Assembly: GCA_964577315.1 (NCBI GenBank)
Contig: CAZNYT010000104.1
Span: forward strand, 1-6,174
DNA length: 6,174 bases
Reading direction: 5' to 3'
DNA from: Desulfonatronospira sp964577315
GTDB taxonomy: Bacteria > Desulfobacterota > Desulfovibrionia > Desulfovibrionales > Desulfonatronovibrionaceae
Shown here: positions 6,132 to 6,174 of the stretch, piece by piece
Numbering within the stretch: position 1 is the stretch's first letter
Layout: every line of letters starts with the position of its first letter
The notes under the pieces: generated by a model
Seen by the model: the letters and a program-made list of their open reading frames with translations, nothing else
Told to the model about the DNA's origin: nothing
Database searches by the model: none
Position numbers and translations under genes: made by a program

Positions 6132-6174
6132 CTGAAATATTTTAAGCAAATAACAAAGTGTTGCTAGAAAAAAA

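Noticed and set aside
6128..6157. A second heptad TAAC array near the window end
   Set aside because: The spacing is irregular (14 then 8 bases) and intervening units do not match, so it is ordinary AT-rich sequence.
6041..6167. CTAGCA (6041-6046) and TGCTAG (6162-6167) as ends of a small mobile element
   Set aside because: Six bases is too short to mean much, no target duplication is visible, and the interval contains no transposase or longer terminal repeat.

Overview
The window carries one strand of genes, all on +. It suggests a bacterium with moderately high GC coding sequence (many CCGG/CCCGGG words, GC-leaning third positions) and sharply AT-richer intergenic DNA. The protein flavours would suit a Desulfovibrionales-type sulfate reducer (Desulfobacterota), but that is only an impression. 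No rRNA, tRNA, CRISPR array or intact mobile element was seen.

Layout. (1) 1-273: the C-terminal half of a WrbA-type NAD(P)H:quinone oxidoreductase, cut by the window edge. (2) 274-351: a 78-base gap with a perfect 9-bp tandem duplication. (3) 352-1617: a YhaO/SbcD-like metallophosphoesterase (421 aa) with every metal-binding motif in place. (4) 1618-1792: an AT-rich spacer with a weak promoter candidate and five 7-bp-phased TTAAC-type units ending 14 bases before the next start codon. (5) 1793-5296: a YhaN-type SMC/Rad50-like ATPase (1167 aa), with two ATPase half-heads around a very long coiled coil and no zinc hook. (6) 5297-5889: 593 bases without an intact gene, holding an imperfect hairpin just after yhaN, a decayed fragment of a conserved protein domain (core 5471-5644), a short direct repeat and a leader hairpin. 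(7) 5890-6033: a 47-aa, very basic protein with a perfect Shine-Dalgarno. (8) 6034-6174: an AT-rich tail with a possible 26-codon remnant of a PIN-domain protein.

How the genes work together. YhaO and YhaN are the nuclease and ATPase halves of an SbcCD/Mre11-Rad50-like machine expected to act on DNA ends or structured DNA; the YhaN subfamily is much less studied than SbcC. WrbA is a redox flavoprotein with no obvious functional tie to the pair. The part after yhaN looks like accessory DNA: gene fragments, small repeats and a small basic protein. I see no convincing new multi-gene system. The parts most worth a second look are the heptad-repeat spacer inside the yhaO-yhaN pair, the 47-aa gene with its structured leader, and the broken QPWLDG/RQFVAMP domain fragment.
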